In this document: positions 22,934 to 33,429 of the stretch, piece by piece
How the letters are laid out: every line of letters starts with the position of its first letter
How positions within the stretch are numbered: position 1 is the first letter of the stretch
Assembly (NCBI GenBank): GCA_001557505.1
Contig: LSAX01000013.1
Coordinates: 434,001 to 498,000 of the forward strand
Direction: 5' to 3'
Source: Reticulascus tulasneorum
Lineage: Eukaryota; Ascomycota; Sordariomycetes; Glomerellales; Reticulascaceae
Length of the DNA: 64,000 bases
Notes under the pieces: generated by a model
Seen by the model: only the letters and a program-made list of their open reading frames with translations
Database searches by the model: none
What the model was told of the DNA's origin: nothing
Translations under genes and position numbers: made by a program

Positions 22934-24270
22934 CGAAGTTTTTCTTGCCTGTGAGATAGCTTACCCAGGACCATCTAGTGCATTTATCTACTAGCAAGAT
23001 ATCAAATATATTCATCTCGTCAGTTTCGGGTGAAGTCCAAGGTGTATATCAAGGAAAGTGTTCCGGATTATCGTCCACCGAACAAGAATCAAAACAAGAT
23101 AGAGGTGCGAAGCAAATTCCAGGAGCTAGTTCGTTGATTAGAGGTTGTTCAGCGTAAACATCAATTGCCGATGCCATTATCCGTAGAGTTCAGTGGCAGA
23201 TCTTTTAATCCACTTCCGTCGCGATCGCGATCGCGATACCCTCAATTTGTTCTATACGACTTATCATCGTTCTTTTGGTGTACTTTGGAGCGCTAACTGT
23301 TATCACAATATGCCTTCATTGGGTAGCTGCATTGACTTGGACTGCTAGAAGCCTCGGAGTTCAAGAATTGGGCAAAAGAAAAGAAAAGAAAAGAAAAGAA
23401 AAGGAAGAAAATAATCTCAAATTTGCTCACTGGAAGCACCTCCGCATACGTCGCGTCAAGTCTAATGCTGCGCCCACAGATTGGTAGTAGATGGTGCATT
23501 GAAAAAGAAGATCTCGAAGGCGTGACTGTCGGTGATGGTGTAATGCAGTTCTTGGGTAATAGTAATATTAGGTCGAATCTTTTAACCTCATGTGATGCGG
23601 ACATAAATGCTGTGCAGATAATAAGTGGATGCTATCGGACGCCATGTGTTGGTTTCACGCTTGGAAGACTGTTGCGAGATTGAATAAAAATGACGCAAAG
23701 AAAATTGGGACAAGTCGTGGATGAATAAAATCCTAATTGCACTCCAGGAATGGTTCTCGAAGTTCATAATATCAATTTGATACACCTGAGTCCTACGCCA
23801 CTCCCTCATCATGGCGTCAAACATATGCTGTATGGGATGGAGCAATTACTCTCTCTACTTTCCCTAGCTCCAGACACTTGTTAAGGCCTCATATCTATCC
23901 CTTAATTCTTCATCCGATTGAAGAGCGTAAAAATTGTGAAGCTCGTCAGGTCCAGAGGAATCTGGAACACCTTACCATGCCATGGATGTTGGTCGTAGGT
24001 TGGGTCTGGGCACACGGCCTGCCACTCACGTCGCGCCATAATTTCATGAACCAACAGCAGTAACAAACACCACCAATCGTGGCCATTCCCTGTAAGCGCC
24101 GTGCCCATCCTCCGGTTTGAAACCCACCCCGATGTCACTGTCCGTCTTATCCTTGAATCCAAAGTAAATTAAATTCATACTGCTCGTTTCTCGAATGTCT
24201 TGGGCGGCGAACATTGAGCTCTTTTAGAAGATAGAGACACATCAACGATCACTGTTAGTGTGCGATAACT
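22934..24270. other. Intergenic, 1.3 kb, with a pentanucleotide microsatellite
   Basis: Short ORFs only. Contains an (AAAAG)n run at 23374-23402 and a small GATCGC-type repeat near 23220-23240. No gene recognised. Confidence 0.5.
23374..23402 (+). repeat. (AAAAG)n microsatellite
   Basis: Nearly six perfect copies of a purine-only 5-mer, continuing imperfectly to about 23412. Simple-sequence repeat with no coding role seen. Confidence 0.85.
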
Positions 24271-25890
24271 ATGGCAACCACGCAAAAATACATCCCAGCC
24301 TATGGTACCGGCGATGACGAGAAGGAGGTTGTGTTGGACCAGTCACCGGAGGTTGTGCCATACCAATCACCGGAGTTATATCTTTGCGAGGGATTGGAGG
24401 CTGTGCCCAACCCGCCAGAGATATCTACAGCAGGTCATCGGAATCCTACACCGCGCCGTTGGACAAGCACAATCAAGAAGCTCATCCTCATCTGGTTGAC
24501 CTGCATGATAGTCGCGGCCATCATCGTGGGGTCTGTTGTTGGCACGAGACGCAAAGCCGATGGGGATCGGGGCGCGGAATCCCTCCTAACCACAACGACA
24601 ACGACAAGTACGGCCCAGACCACGCCGACCTCACTTCCAACTTCAACGCCACCCTTAGCAAACAGTGCAATTGAATCATTCCAGTGGTCTGACGGCAAAG
24701 GTACTGATAATACGCGCCTTTATTACCTAGCCGATTCAGGGATGATTATGGAGGCGGTTGATCGACCAGATGGCGGCTGGGACCACACAGAGCTTGGATA
24801 CCTCGCCAAGAGGGGATCATCAATTGCCACGGCAGTGACCAAACCAAATGTTTCCCCTTATTTGCGAGGCTTTCCAGTGGAATCAAGGTTTCCAGCTCCG
24901 GATGCGCAGCCAAGTTACCCTTTTGTAAGAAAACCTTGCTTGCATGAGCCCAAACCGCGATGGATATGGCTAACGCATCATCATAGACAATTTATCTCTT
25001 CTATATAGACCCTGATGGCATCTTGCAAGAAATTGTCTTCGATAGTGACGTGTGGGCTCCTGGCACGTTGGGAGAGAGCGGATTCATAGCTTCATCGGAG
25101 TCCAGCCTTAGCGCAGTAACTCGGAGGTGTGGCCCCGACTGCAGAAACAGAACTACCGTGGCATTCCAAGGTCTCGATCAAGGAATTCAGATCGCCACTT
25201 TGACATCGAATGGCTGGAACCTCGCACACTTTGATGATGCCCCGAGTCTCCGAGGCTCTACGGTAGTTCTTCAGCAACTTTGCGACGGGTCCTCTGTTTA
25301 TCAATTGGATGTATTCTATCAGCATACAAATTCCTCTTTGATCCGAGCTACGTGGGAACCCGATACAATTGATGATGGCAAGTCTCTATTTTCACGTTAC
25401 TCATTCATTATCTGTGCTAATACCTCAGTTCTTAGGAGAAATCATCCCATTGCTTCCCAGGAGCACGCAAATTCTTGATATCATTCCACCGGCAGCCTCG
25501 TTTGCAGTTTACTCCACTTACCTCGACGAGTTCAAATCATCACCGGGTGATGAAAGTCACTCGTCTGATAACAGAGAGTTCTGGTCGTTGATATATGTCT
25601 ATTGGATTGCAGAATCCGGGATCGTTTTCAAGTCCTGGTACGCCCTTACGAAGTTTAATTTCGTTCTTCGGCTACCAGATTGGTCCAGTTTTAGTCTTGG
25701 TGTCCCTTCCGTGGCCGAGTCAGGGACGAATGGCAAAGAGTATCATTCAATCACTTCGACTGGAGGCCACGTTTATGCCCAAATGCGATCTGAAGGCCAG
25801 CCTGGGAAGCTAGTGAATTTTGGATATGATTTTCAAGCTCAGAAGTGGTATGAAGCTTTCCCGGCTGCCGAACTTGAGGGGTGGCAGTAG
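24271..25890 (+). CDS. Type II membrane protein with fucose-lectin-like ectodomain
   Basis: Exons 24271-24924, 24987-25377 and 25436-25890 give 499 aa with consistent phase. The first intron is GT-AG (phase 0). The second starts with GCAAGT and ends in TTCTTAG, a GC-AG intron (phase 1). The N-terminal cytoplasmic part is about 70 residues, followed by one membrane helix (about 71-91, LILIWLTCMIVAAIIVG) and a Thr/Pro-rich linker. A C-terminal domain of repeated W/Y-rich strands follows (TRLYYLADSGMIMEAV, IYLFYIDPDGILQEIV, VYQLDVFYQHTNSSLIRA), as in the fungal fucose-specific lectin/AAL beta-propeller family. In these proteins each blade binds fucose, but whether binding residues survive here is not clear. 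Likely surface or secretory-pathway location. Confidence 0.7.
25378..25435 (+). other. GC-AG intron
   Basis: 58 bp, donor GCAAGT, acceptor TTCTTAG. The frame is conserved across it (IDDG joined to EIIPLLP). A normal GT donor giving an open frame is not available here. Confidence 0.7.
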
Positions 25891-26974
25891 CTTATTTGCA
25901 GAGCGATAGAACTGCAACAGCCAGTTGGCAGACATCGGAGACAGGACGATTTGCAGAGGGTGCGGTATCAACTTGTCAGGGCCCGGGTACACAGAATGCG
26001 TTTGTCTGCGTGATAGAATTAGCGTGGTTTCTGGTTCACAATTAGCTGTCTTTAGTGCCCGTCGAGCTTTGATATTCCGGATGTTTTAGATTGCGTGGGA
26101 CGCTCTGGGAAGAAAAGATCGCAACATATTGATTAATAGGGTGTGATTCAGGTAATGGTTTGACGGCCTATAGCTGCTTCGAAAGCTGCTCACAAAATAT
26201 ATACATTTGAACGACAAACACCTTATCGCCGTGTATACAAAGCGTAACTGAAAGCTCTACGGCGAGTTCTGGGTATATATCGCTTGAGCATTACACCGGC
26301 GGCTGGGGCGAGCCGCCGATAGCTAGCTCTGCCTCCTCCTAGGGGAGACGGAGGTAAGTGATAGTATTATCATGGCTAAGGAGGAGTGTGCCCCGTTGGT
26401 TCTACGTAGAAGAGCGGATGGCTCGGATGTGCTTGTGGGAGGGGCGTATATATAGGGTATTGTGAACGGGGGAAGTATTTGAGGGGGAGGTGTGGTGAAG
26501 CCTGAATTCGTAATGCACTTTCTGATATATTGGGAAGCGTAGCTGAGCTAGAGTCAAGCTTAGATTAGAGCCATTCTTACCCTTGATATCACCCCACCTA
26601 GAGTCCAGATCACAGACCAAGCCATCGTCGTCGTCGCTGCCGCCGCCGCCACCGGGTTCCGAGGTTCCGAGGGCTGTCCAAGAAATCCGAGTCAGTTCAA
26701 CCCAAAACCCGGCCGGGCCACGAGTCACCGCCATCGGCTGCGCACTTACTAATGAGATGGCACCTCTTGAACTATGTATCGGCCTGTCGTTTAGCGAGTC
26801 TTGAAATTGAGAGGTAGAGTTGCCCCGCGGCCCCCGACTAACTCTGTGGCGCTTGGCGAATGCTACCCTCGTCAACCGGGCTAATCACACCACCACTTGC
26901 CGCTTTCGCTCAGGCGCTTGACAGGATATGATCAGGGAAGAAGCTAATATATATAGCTAAATTAGTTATAAACC

Positions 26975-27010
<36 letters not shown>
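26975..27010 (+). repeat. (TAT)n microsatellite
   Basis: Twelve perfect trinucleotide copies, followed by imperfect TTG/TTA units to about 27035. Confidence 0.9.
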
Positions 27011-27011
<1 letters not shown>

Positions 27012-27379
27012 ATTATTGTTGTTGTTGTTATTATTTAAAATGTGATGAATTGCATTTTAATATTTAGACCAAAGAATAATAAGACAATAATTAAATAGGG
27101 AGGGGTCAGAAATAAAGCTATCGCGGGGGTGACGGAATCGGAGTTTTGGAGCAGGCAGAATGAGCATGTTTTGACATATCAAGTTTGTCATTAGCCTTCT
27201 TCGTATCTATGATGGGGGTTGGACGCATCCGTTCGAGTTGGGTGCGCAGAGACTCGTCACGATGAAACAGCTTGGCTAGAGCCATGCCAACAATACGTTT
27301 GGCTAACTGTAGGCTAGTAGAAGTTTCGTGGAGGTTGTCCTCGCCACGGATGGACCTATCACTCGAGCGTGCTCTTGTT

Positions 27380-28470
27380 GCCGATCTATTCACCTTCTTA
27401 AGCCGGAAGAGGCCTCGCGTGAATCGTTCGTGCGTTCGGTACATCTCCTTCGGCAGTGCATCGTGGAGGCGGGCGCCTCCGGCGCACCGGCCAACCGATT
27501 CTATGCCGACCTGCCTTTCTGAGCTGGGCTGACAAGTGGCGGATGCATGACACCCAACCCGCTTGCGTTGCATCGGTTCCTTGGCTGCGATCGCCCAACC
27601 TGCGAGATTGTGAGCCACAGCACGTCTGCGACATGCGAGTGGTCGTGACGCCCCCAGGAGATCAGTGAAAGGCCTAGTCGGTGTCTGCGCAGCATAGGAC
27701 GTGAGAAGGCAATCGAGCTTCGTGAGGAAGGAGAAGGTCGCGCGATGTAACTGGCGCGGTCCCCTCGTCGGGGCCTAGAGGGTAATGATATACGTAGGCT
27801 GCGTGGTGCTGAGCTTCGTAGCATCATCTGATTGGATGCTACCAAGGACAAGCGCAGATCCGACGTGCTAAAGATTTCCGCCGACCCGATAAGCTCCATA
27901 CTAGGAATCAATCCCGCTCGCGCAGCTTATAAGACTGGGCAATATAGCATGCCGTAGCGGCATTCGTGGGAACCCCTGCGGCATTAGTGTCGTGAAGTGC
28001 ACAGCTCACTGATGAGGTTGGTCTGCTCTCTAACTAGGGCTGCGGTGGAGCTGTTCTGTGCCACGTCGCCCCACCACGGCATATTATAGCTTCTTAGGAA
28101 GGTACCCTGTAATCTGGTCGCAGAGTGGCAATGTGTGTGCAGTGAGAACGATAACGCGGGGCGATTATGAAGCAATTGAATCTGACTGTTCCCACTAATG
28201 CCCCAATCTCTTCCGCGACGGCGTTCCGGCATTCAAGATGATGCATGCGGCGATCTCCTGGGCACAGACCAGAACCCGATTCACCAACTCCACCTTAATC
28301 TAGGGCCCGAGATGCTGTTGGTGGCCCATGATATCGAGTTCTCGCTGATGCTTTCACTGCTACTGCCTCAGCAGATATTAATTTCTAGGAACCTGGTTTT
28401 GGGACACGGCCGCCCGCCACCCGCGAGCGCACAAGGCGGATCGTGTTCCGAGCCCAGATTCCTGCTAAGG
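27380..28470 (+). pseudogene. Possible decayed coding relic of unknown family
   Basis: On the plus strand, protein-like stretches between few stops can be followed, with small frame changes: GLEGNDIRRLRGAELRSII, DATKDKRRSDVLKISADP and ILGINPARAAYKTGQYSMP. The amino-acid usage resembles a real soluble protein, but stops and frame shifts prevent a gene model and I do not recognise the family. A mutated transposable-element or host-gene fragment are both possible. Confidence 0.25.
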
Positions 28471-28716
28471 TAGCTCTCACGGATCTCTGTGCTCGACTTA
28501 CTAAGCTTATATCTGCGGAATGTGAGTGACAGAGATCAGCAAGACAAAGCCTTAACTAGAGATATATTCTCCATCCTTAGTAAGTCATTCGTCAGAGCCG
28601 TTGGCAAGTCGGCCGCCTAGCCAACCTCTAAGAGGTGGAGAAATGAAACACCGAGAAACCGTCTTTCCCAATACCCCCGCACTGTCTCGTCTCGATTCCA
28701 TGTCTTCCATTTAGGC

Positions 28717-28830
28717 CTCGCATGTCGATGTTTCCATGGCCTAACTCTGCCTTCCGAATACTCTTGACCATGAAGGGCTCGCATGTCGATGTTTACACGG
28801 CCCAACTCTGCCTTCCGAATACTCTCGACC
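28717..28830 (+). repeat. Two-copy tandem repeat, period 61 bp
   Basis: Copies at 28717-28769 and 28778-28830 share CTCGCATGTCGATGTTT at their start and AACTCTGCCTTCCGAATACT further on, with a few substitutions. No coding context recognised. Confidence 0.85.
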
Positions 28831-29409
28831 CCGTCAACGATTATGCTAGTCTCAAAGGAGAGCCGGCCAAGCCCAAAGCGCATGATGATCGTCTGGCCGT
28901 TCCGCGTCGATTGCCTGGTCTATAGGTCAGAAAGACAGGAGCCAGAATCTCACCGTTGACTTGCCAAATCTGAAGATATCGCCGCGTCTGAACCCGATCT
29001 TCTGGACATGACTTGGCATATTTCTAAGCTTGATGTGGTGCGAAAGCGTGAGCTGTTGGTCGAGCTGTGCCGGCTGGCACCTTCCTTATCTGTTACAGCT
29101 CCCGACCAAATCCCTATCTCTTTTTTCTCCTTCCTCTTAAGCCAACACTGTCGCATCGCTCAAGCGCGTCTCCTAAGAACTACCGTACTGATGATACTGT
29201 AACATCACGCGGCGGACGTCTTCTAGAAGTCCGTGTTAAGGACTACCCTGCTGACACTGGTGAAACGACCGTTGATATCACGGGTCGGATTGGGAAGGAT
29301 TGGGAATAGTTGGAAAGAGGAAGTTGGGAACAAATGGTGCAACGTAGGGCTCTGTTCTGTCCAGCAACAACAGGCGCGATGCAAGTCATGACACTGGATC
29401 CGGGACAAG

Positions 29410-29417
29410 TATAAATA
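29410..29417 (+). promoter_or_regulatory. TATA box of the streptogrisin-like protease gene
   Basis: TATAAATA lies about 125 bp before the ATG at 29540, a usual fungal distance. The following 5' leader is rich in C/T, as common in highly expressed fungal genes. Confidence 0.55.
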
Positions 29418-29539
29418 CGCATTCATGTTCTCATCCAGTCTGGCAGTTTACAGCAGCATCCAAGCCTCATCTCACTACTGCCTGAATCTCAAAAGATCAA
29501 TATCCCATTCTCTCACGTGTTGCCTTCCAAACGTCAGAC

Positions 29540-30679
29540 ATGGAGCTCACCAGATTCCTTGCCATCCTGGCAGTCATCCTGCCCGTTGCGTACGGTGCCC
29601 CAACGCAGGCCGCGACCAGCCTTCACCCTGAGATCCTGGCCGCCATGAAGCGCGACTTGGGCCTGGACGCCGAGCAGGCCACTGCCCGTGTCGCCCGGGA
29701 CCTCAAGGCCACCGATATTGTCGAGCAGCTGCGCGGCACGGTGGGTGACTCGTTCGCTGGCGCTTGGATCGCCGAGGATGGCGTAACACTCAACTTCGGC
29801 ATTACTGACGAGGCCTTGGCCGCTGATGTGATCGCTGCCGGCGCCACCCCGGAGATCTTGCCCAACAGCCTCTCCAAGCTCCAACAGGCCAAGCTGGCAC
29901 TCGACGGGGTGACTGTTGGCCAAACTCAGAGCCTCAACAGACCCTCGGCCAACTCGGGCATCGCGTCGTATTACGTCGACGTCGCCGCCAACAAGCTAGT
30001 CCTGGAGGCACTTTCTGGCGGCATCGCCCATGCCAAGGCTTTGGCCACGCAGGTCGGGCTCGTCGAGTCCGAGTTCGAGGTACGAACAGTTTCGGAGATG
30101 CCGACCACCTTCGCCACGGTCCAGGGCGGCGACGCCTACCTCATCAACCGAAGCTCCCGCTGCTCTATTGGCTTCTCGGTCACAACTGGCTTCGTTTCGG
30201 CGGGTCACTGCGGTAGAGCAGGTGCTACTGCCACCACTAGTGGCGGCGCAGCGCTGGGAACCTTCTCAAACTCGGTCTTCCCAGGCAGCGCTGACATGAG
30301 CTTCATCCGCACTGTCAGTGGGTCCACCCTCACAGGCTATATCAACAACTACAGCGGAGGTAGGCTGCCTGTGTCGGGCAGCACCGTGGCCCAACCCGGA
30401 GCCGCCATCTGCCGCTCCGGCTCCACCACCGGCGTCCACTGCGGCACAGTCCGCGCACTGGGTGCAACCGTCAACTACTCCCAGGGAAGTGTCACCGGCC
30501 TCACCCAAACCAGTGTCTGCGCCGAGCCCGGCGACTCGGGTGGTTCCTTTTATGCTGGAGCCCAGGCTCAGGGCGTCACTTCAGGAGGCTCCGGCAACTG
30601 CAACAGCGGCGGCACGACCTATTTCCAGCCCGTCAACGAGATTCTGTCGACCTACGGCCTCACGCTGGTTAGGGCTTAA
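29540..30679 (+). CDS. Streptogrisin/alpha-lytic-type secreted serine protease (S1E chymotrypsin-like)
   Basis: Intronless, 379 aa, ATG at 29540. Signal peptide residues 1-19/20, then an alpha-lytic-type pro-region to about 190, then the mature protease. The catalytic triad is visible: His223 (SAGHCG), Asp252 (SADMSF) and Ser333 (EPGDSGGS). Paired Cys around His (C208/C224) and Ser fit the S1E pattern of Streptomyces griseus proteases. S1E enzymes are common in actinomycetes and rare in fungi; a Metarhizium chymotrypsin of this type was reported as laterally acquired from an actinomycete. The gene is intronless and strongly G/C-biased at third positions compared with its flanks, in line with that history. 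It should fold with help of its pro-region and degrade proteins outside the cell. Confidence 0.9.
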   Translation: MELTRFLAILAVILPVAYGAPTQAATSLHPEILAAMKRDLGLDAEQATARVARDLKATDIVEQLRGTVGDSFAGAWIAEDGVTLNFGITDEALAADVIAAGATPEILPNSLSKLQQAKLALDGVTVGQTQSLNRPSANSGIASYYVDVAANKLVLEALSGGIAHAKALATQVGLVESEFEVRTVSEMPTTFATVQGGDAYLINRSSRCSIGFSVTTGFVSAGHCGRAGATATTSGGAALGTFSNSVFPGSADMSFIRTVSGSTLTGYINNYSGGRLPVSGSTVAQPGAAICRSGSTTGVHCGTVRALGATVNYSQGSVTGLTQTSVCAEPGDSGGSFYAGAQAQGVTSGGSGNCNSGGTTYFQPVNEILSTYGLTLVRA

Positions 30680-31518
30680 GTATCTAGTTGCAATAGCTGC
30701 TAGTACCGCCTGAGCTTAGGTGGGTTGGGTTGTTGGCGGCACTTTGCCGCTAGAAAGGAAATATACGTACTTAGTCGTTTGCTGGAACCAAGGGGGGTAC
30801 ACTTAGTCATCAATGCACTTTGACTCTTATCGTACAAGGCTCGTCGACACTGGCTTAGATTTCTATACGTTGTTCATAGCTTTGTCTTAGTCCTGTACGT
30901 TAGAAATTGTCAAGAATTCTTCACTTCTCAACATTGTGCACTCTTATCTGCTACAAGAAAGTCTGTAGACCCATGCATTCTTTTGGGCCAAACATGCTTT
31001 GGCCATGCTAGAGGCAGCCGTGGACAGAGTAGAGACTTAAAAAACTAGGCATACATAAGCGGATACAAAAGGAAATACATGGTTAGTCCAAAATAATTAG
31101 TTTTGCCATGTGAGCCGAGGGAAGCCAATAGGGTAAGAGAAAGACGCATGACAGAACCGAGAACAAGTCTTGTCATATGAGAGGCGAGGCGTAATTTATG
31201 CAGATAAAAGTCGATGCCCTCAAATCAACCTTACTGCAGCTCAGTACCCAAACCTTTGGCTAGTATATGTGTGAACGACGTTCCTGCAATGCTGCTTTGG
31301 CTTCCTGGATTACTCTAACCGAGTGCACTTCGTCTTGTCAAACCGAATACCAACGTGGATAATATGAGTGCCACGTTTAGACGAGCTACAGACAACGTTT
31401 CGCGCAAATTGCTGCGTTTTCACCGCCCTGTGTCATAGAAGGTGAAGAAATAGTGGGATCAAGCAGCCTGATATTCTCCAGTATCAAAAACATATATACT
31501 GGAGCCTCTAACAGCCCC
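30680..31518. other. Intergenic, ~0.8 kb, between convergent genes
   Basis: Shared 3' region of the protease (+) and amidohydrolase (-). AT-rich. No ORF, repeat or RNA gene recognised. Confidence 0.55.
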
Positions 31519-32805
31519 TCACACATCGTACATTATCCTATTGAAAGTCGAAGAGCTGGCAGGCAGCAGACCATATTCCACACCTCCGGCCCATACTCGG
31601 GCGATATCCCTCGTGTTGGAAATATTTGCCAAAGGATTCTCATTCAACAACACAAGGTCAGCCCGCATCCCCGGAGCAATAGCTCCCCGAAGCCCCAGGC
31701 CTTGTGTCTGCGCAGGCACGAGGGTCGCCGCCCCAATAGCCTCAGCAGGTGTCAACCCCGCCCCGACCATGTATTCCAGCTCGCAGTGCAGCGAGAGACC
31801 GTACGGGATGGATATGTTCCCTATCTTCGCAGCATCCGTTCCCGCCAGCAATTTTACCCCTGCGAGGTGGAGTGCCCGAACATTGCCTGTGATTACATCA
31901 AAGTCCATCGTCCTATTGTCGTTGGCCCCGCCATTCAGGATTTGTTTAACAATCGGGTCGTTGATTGCGATGCGGAATATCGTCATGGTTGGTGTAACGA
32001 ACATATTTCCAGCAGAGATCTGGCTGATTATACCATTTGAAAGGTACCCGTCGGAGGCAATGTGCTGGATTCCGTCGGTTCCGGATATAACCGCCTCGGA
32101 GTAGGCGGAAAGGAAAGAGGCATGTGTGACCGCAGGGTAGCCTAGACAGTGTGCAGCTGCGACAAGAGCGTTGTGTTGTTCCTGGGTTGGACCCCCAGGC
32201 TCGGCGGCAATCTTCAAGAATGTGCCTGGGGAATTATCGGCGAAGAATCTCGAGACCAGCTCAGCTGGGTTGTCGTCGGGATGGAGGAGCAGCTCGTCAG
32301 GCTGTCCCAGGTTGGGGTTCGAGGCATGCGGGCTGCCCGGAACCGTCACGCCGTGAGTCGCAGTGACAAAGGAGGCTATCCCTGAAGAAATGGATTTGAG
32401 AGCCGAGCAGAATGCATAATCGTAGCAGGCCATGTTCACCGCGGTGGTCACCCCAAAGGAGGTAAGAAGCTCCAGGGTTGCCACGTCGTTTACGTGGATG
32501 TGACTGTCGATGAGCCCTGGAATGAGGAACTTCCCGGTGCCATCAATTATAACCTCAGCATCGCAAGCGCTACGAGATTCGGAAATGACCCCTTCGCTCA
32601 GAACGATGTTTCGGGGTTCCGTCATGGTTTCGCCGTCGAAGATGCGGACGTTCTTAATGATGGTTTTGACGGGTTGCTGCTCCATCCGAGGACGCAATTG
32701 CTGGTGCACACTATCGGCTGATTGCCATATTTCCCCATGCCCTACGCATGATAAGGCGTAGGGTACATACAGGGCAACAAGTGCCAGACTCTGCTGTACT
32801 TTCAT
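31519..32805 (-). CDS. Secreted amidohydrolase-superfamily enzyme
   Basis: Intronless, 428 aa. The ATG at 32805 is chosen because a signal peptide (MKVQQSLALVALYVPYALS) begins there; the reading frame extends upstream but without an ATG. The N-terminal small beta-domain leads into IPGLIDSHIHV with the metal pair His102/His104. Further metal ligands are in THAS, IQHIAS and LLAGTDA (Asp). The C-terminus returns to the beta-domain (GMRADLVLLNENPLANI). It is close in type to imidazolonepropionase-related and metal-dependent carboxypeptidase/amidase proteins, so it should hydrolyse an amide, lactam or similar bond outside the cell. Substrate is not readable from the sequence. Complete and undamaged. 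Confidence 0.85.
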   Translation of the reverse strand: MKVQQSLALVALYVPYALSCVGHGEIWQSADSVHQQLRPRMEQQPVKTIIKNVRIFDGETMTEPRNIVLSEGVISESRSACDAEVIIDGTGKFLIPGLIDSHIHVNDVATLELLTSFGVTTAVNMACYDYAFCSALKSISSGIASFVTATHGVTVPGSPHASNPNLGQPDELLLHPDDNPAELVSRFFADNSPGTFLKIAAEPGGPTQEQHNALVAAAHCLGYPAVTHASFLSAYSEAVISGTDGIQHIASDGYLSNGIISQISAGNMFVTPTMTIFRIAINDPIVKQILNGGANDNRTMDFDVITGNVRALHLAGVKLLAGTDAAKIGNISIPYGLSLHCELEYMVGAGLTPAEAIGAATLVPAQTQGLGLRGAIAPGMRADLVLLNENPLANISNTRDIARVWAGGVEYGLLPASSSTFNRIMYDV

Positions 32806-33429
32806 CTTGTTTTGAGAATTGCCGGAGGCAGAGAGTTGCGAATACAATGAGGCGATCGGGAAGATAAATCCAGGAACTATATGGGGCGAGGAAAGAATGA
32901 AGTTATTGGATTTTCTATCTCAGCGAAGAAGATGTAGTCGACTTTAAATAAGACGCTATCTGGTAACTGTTTCCGCCTATCCCGGGCTTTTAGGCGTATT
33001 TCCACTCGTGTAATCTCCGGAGGGGCCATCAAACATAGGCTTGTTGCCGATGCCTGAGACGTAACTACAGCATGGATTCAGTGACATTTTTTACAAATGC
33101 GAAGTTGTGTTGCGTGGTCTTGGTGGTTGGCAGAAAGGCGCAGTTCATGCTCTTGGGAACCTCATATGCGGCTACCGTACACTAGACCCGAAATGGACAG
33201 GCACAGGCCCACAGCGGGACGCCGGGTCCTCACAAAAGGGGCTAACATTTACCTTTTTTCGCGGGCAACTCGCTGACATATCTTCAGCAACAATCGCGCA
33301 ACCTCACGCATGTCGCCCTCATACGTGTTGCGCGTCAAAGTCCGTAGTCATCCATGGGCAGGCCATTTAGCCCTCGTTCACTAGACCTCATTCGACGCCT
33401 CTCCATTCGTTCATAAACGCCCCGTCAGC
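32806..33429. promoter_or_regulatory. Divergent intergenic region between the amidohydrolase and Zn2Cys6 regulator genes
   Basis: About 620 bp between two start codons, so it holds both promoters. No defined motif could be assigned. Confidence 0.5.

Larger units (their letters stand above)
25891..29539. other. Gene-poor stretch, 3.6 kb, with microsatellite, tandem repeat and a decayed coding relic
   Basis: No intact gene. It includes a (TAT)n run (26975-27010) in an AT-rich pocket, a 61-bp-period tandem repeat (28717-28830), and a plus-strand relic around 27380-28470. The streptogrisin-like protease promoter is at the right end. Confidence 0.55.

Noticed and set aside
26402..26875. 157-codon minus-strand ORF
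   Set aside because: Low-complexity Gly/Asp and Arg/Ser composition, no recognised motif, in a repeat-bearing gene-poor region.
27118..27911. Minus-strand ORFs of 136-166 codons
   Set aside because: Arg/Ser-rich without any motif; they lie antisense to the more protein-like relic on the plus strand.
29534..30508. Long minus-strand and off-frame ORFs across the streptogrisin-like protease gene
   Set aside because: They are shadows of a GC-rich gene; composition (Ala/Gly/Arg-rich, no domain) and exact overlap with a complete catalytic gene argue against them.
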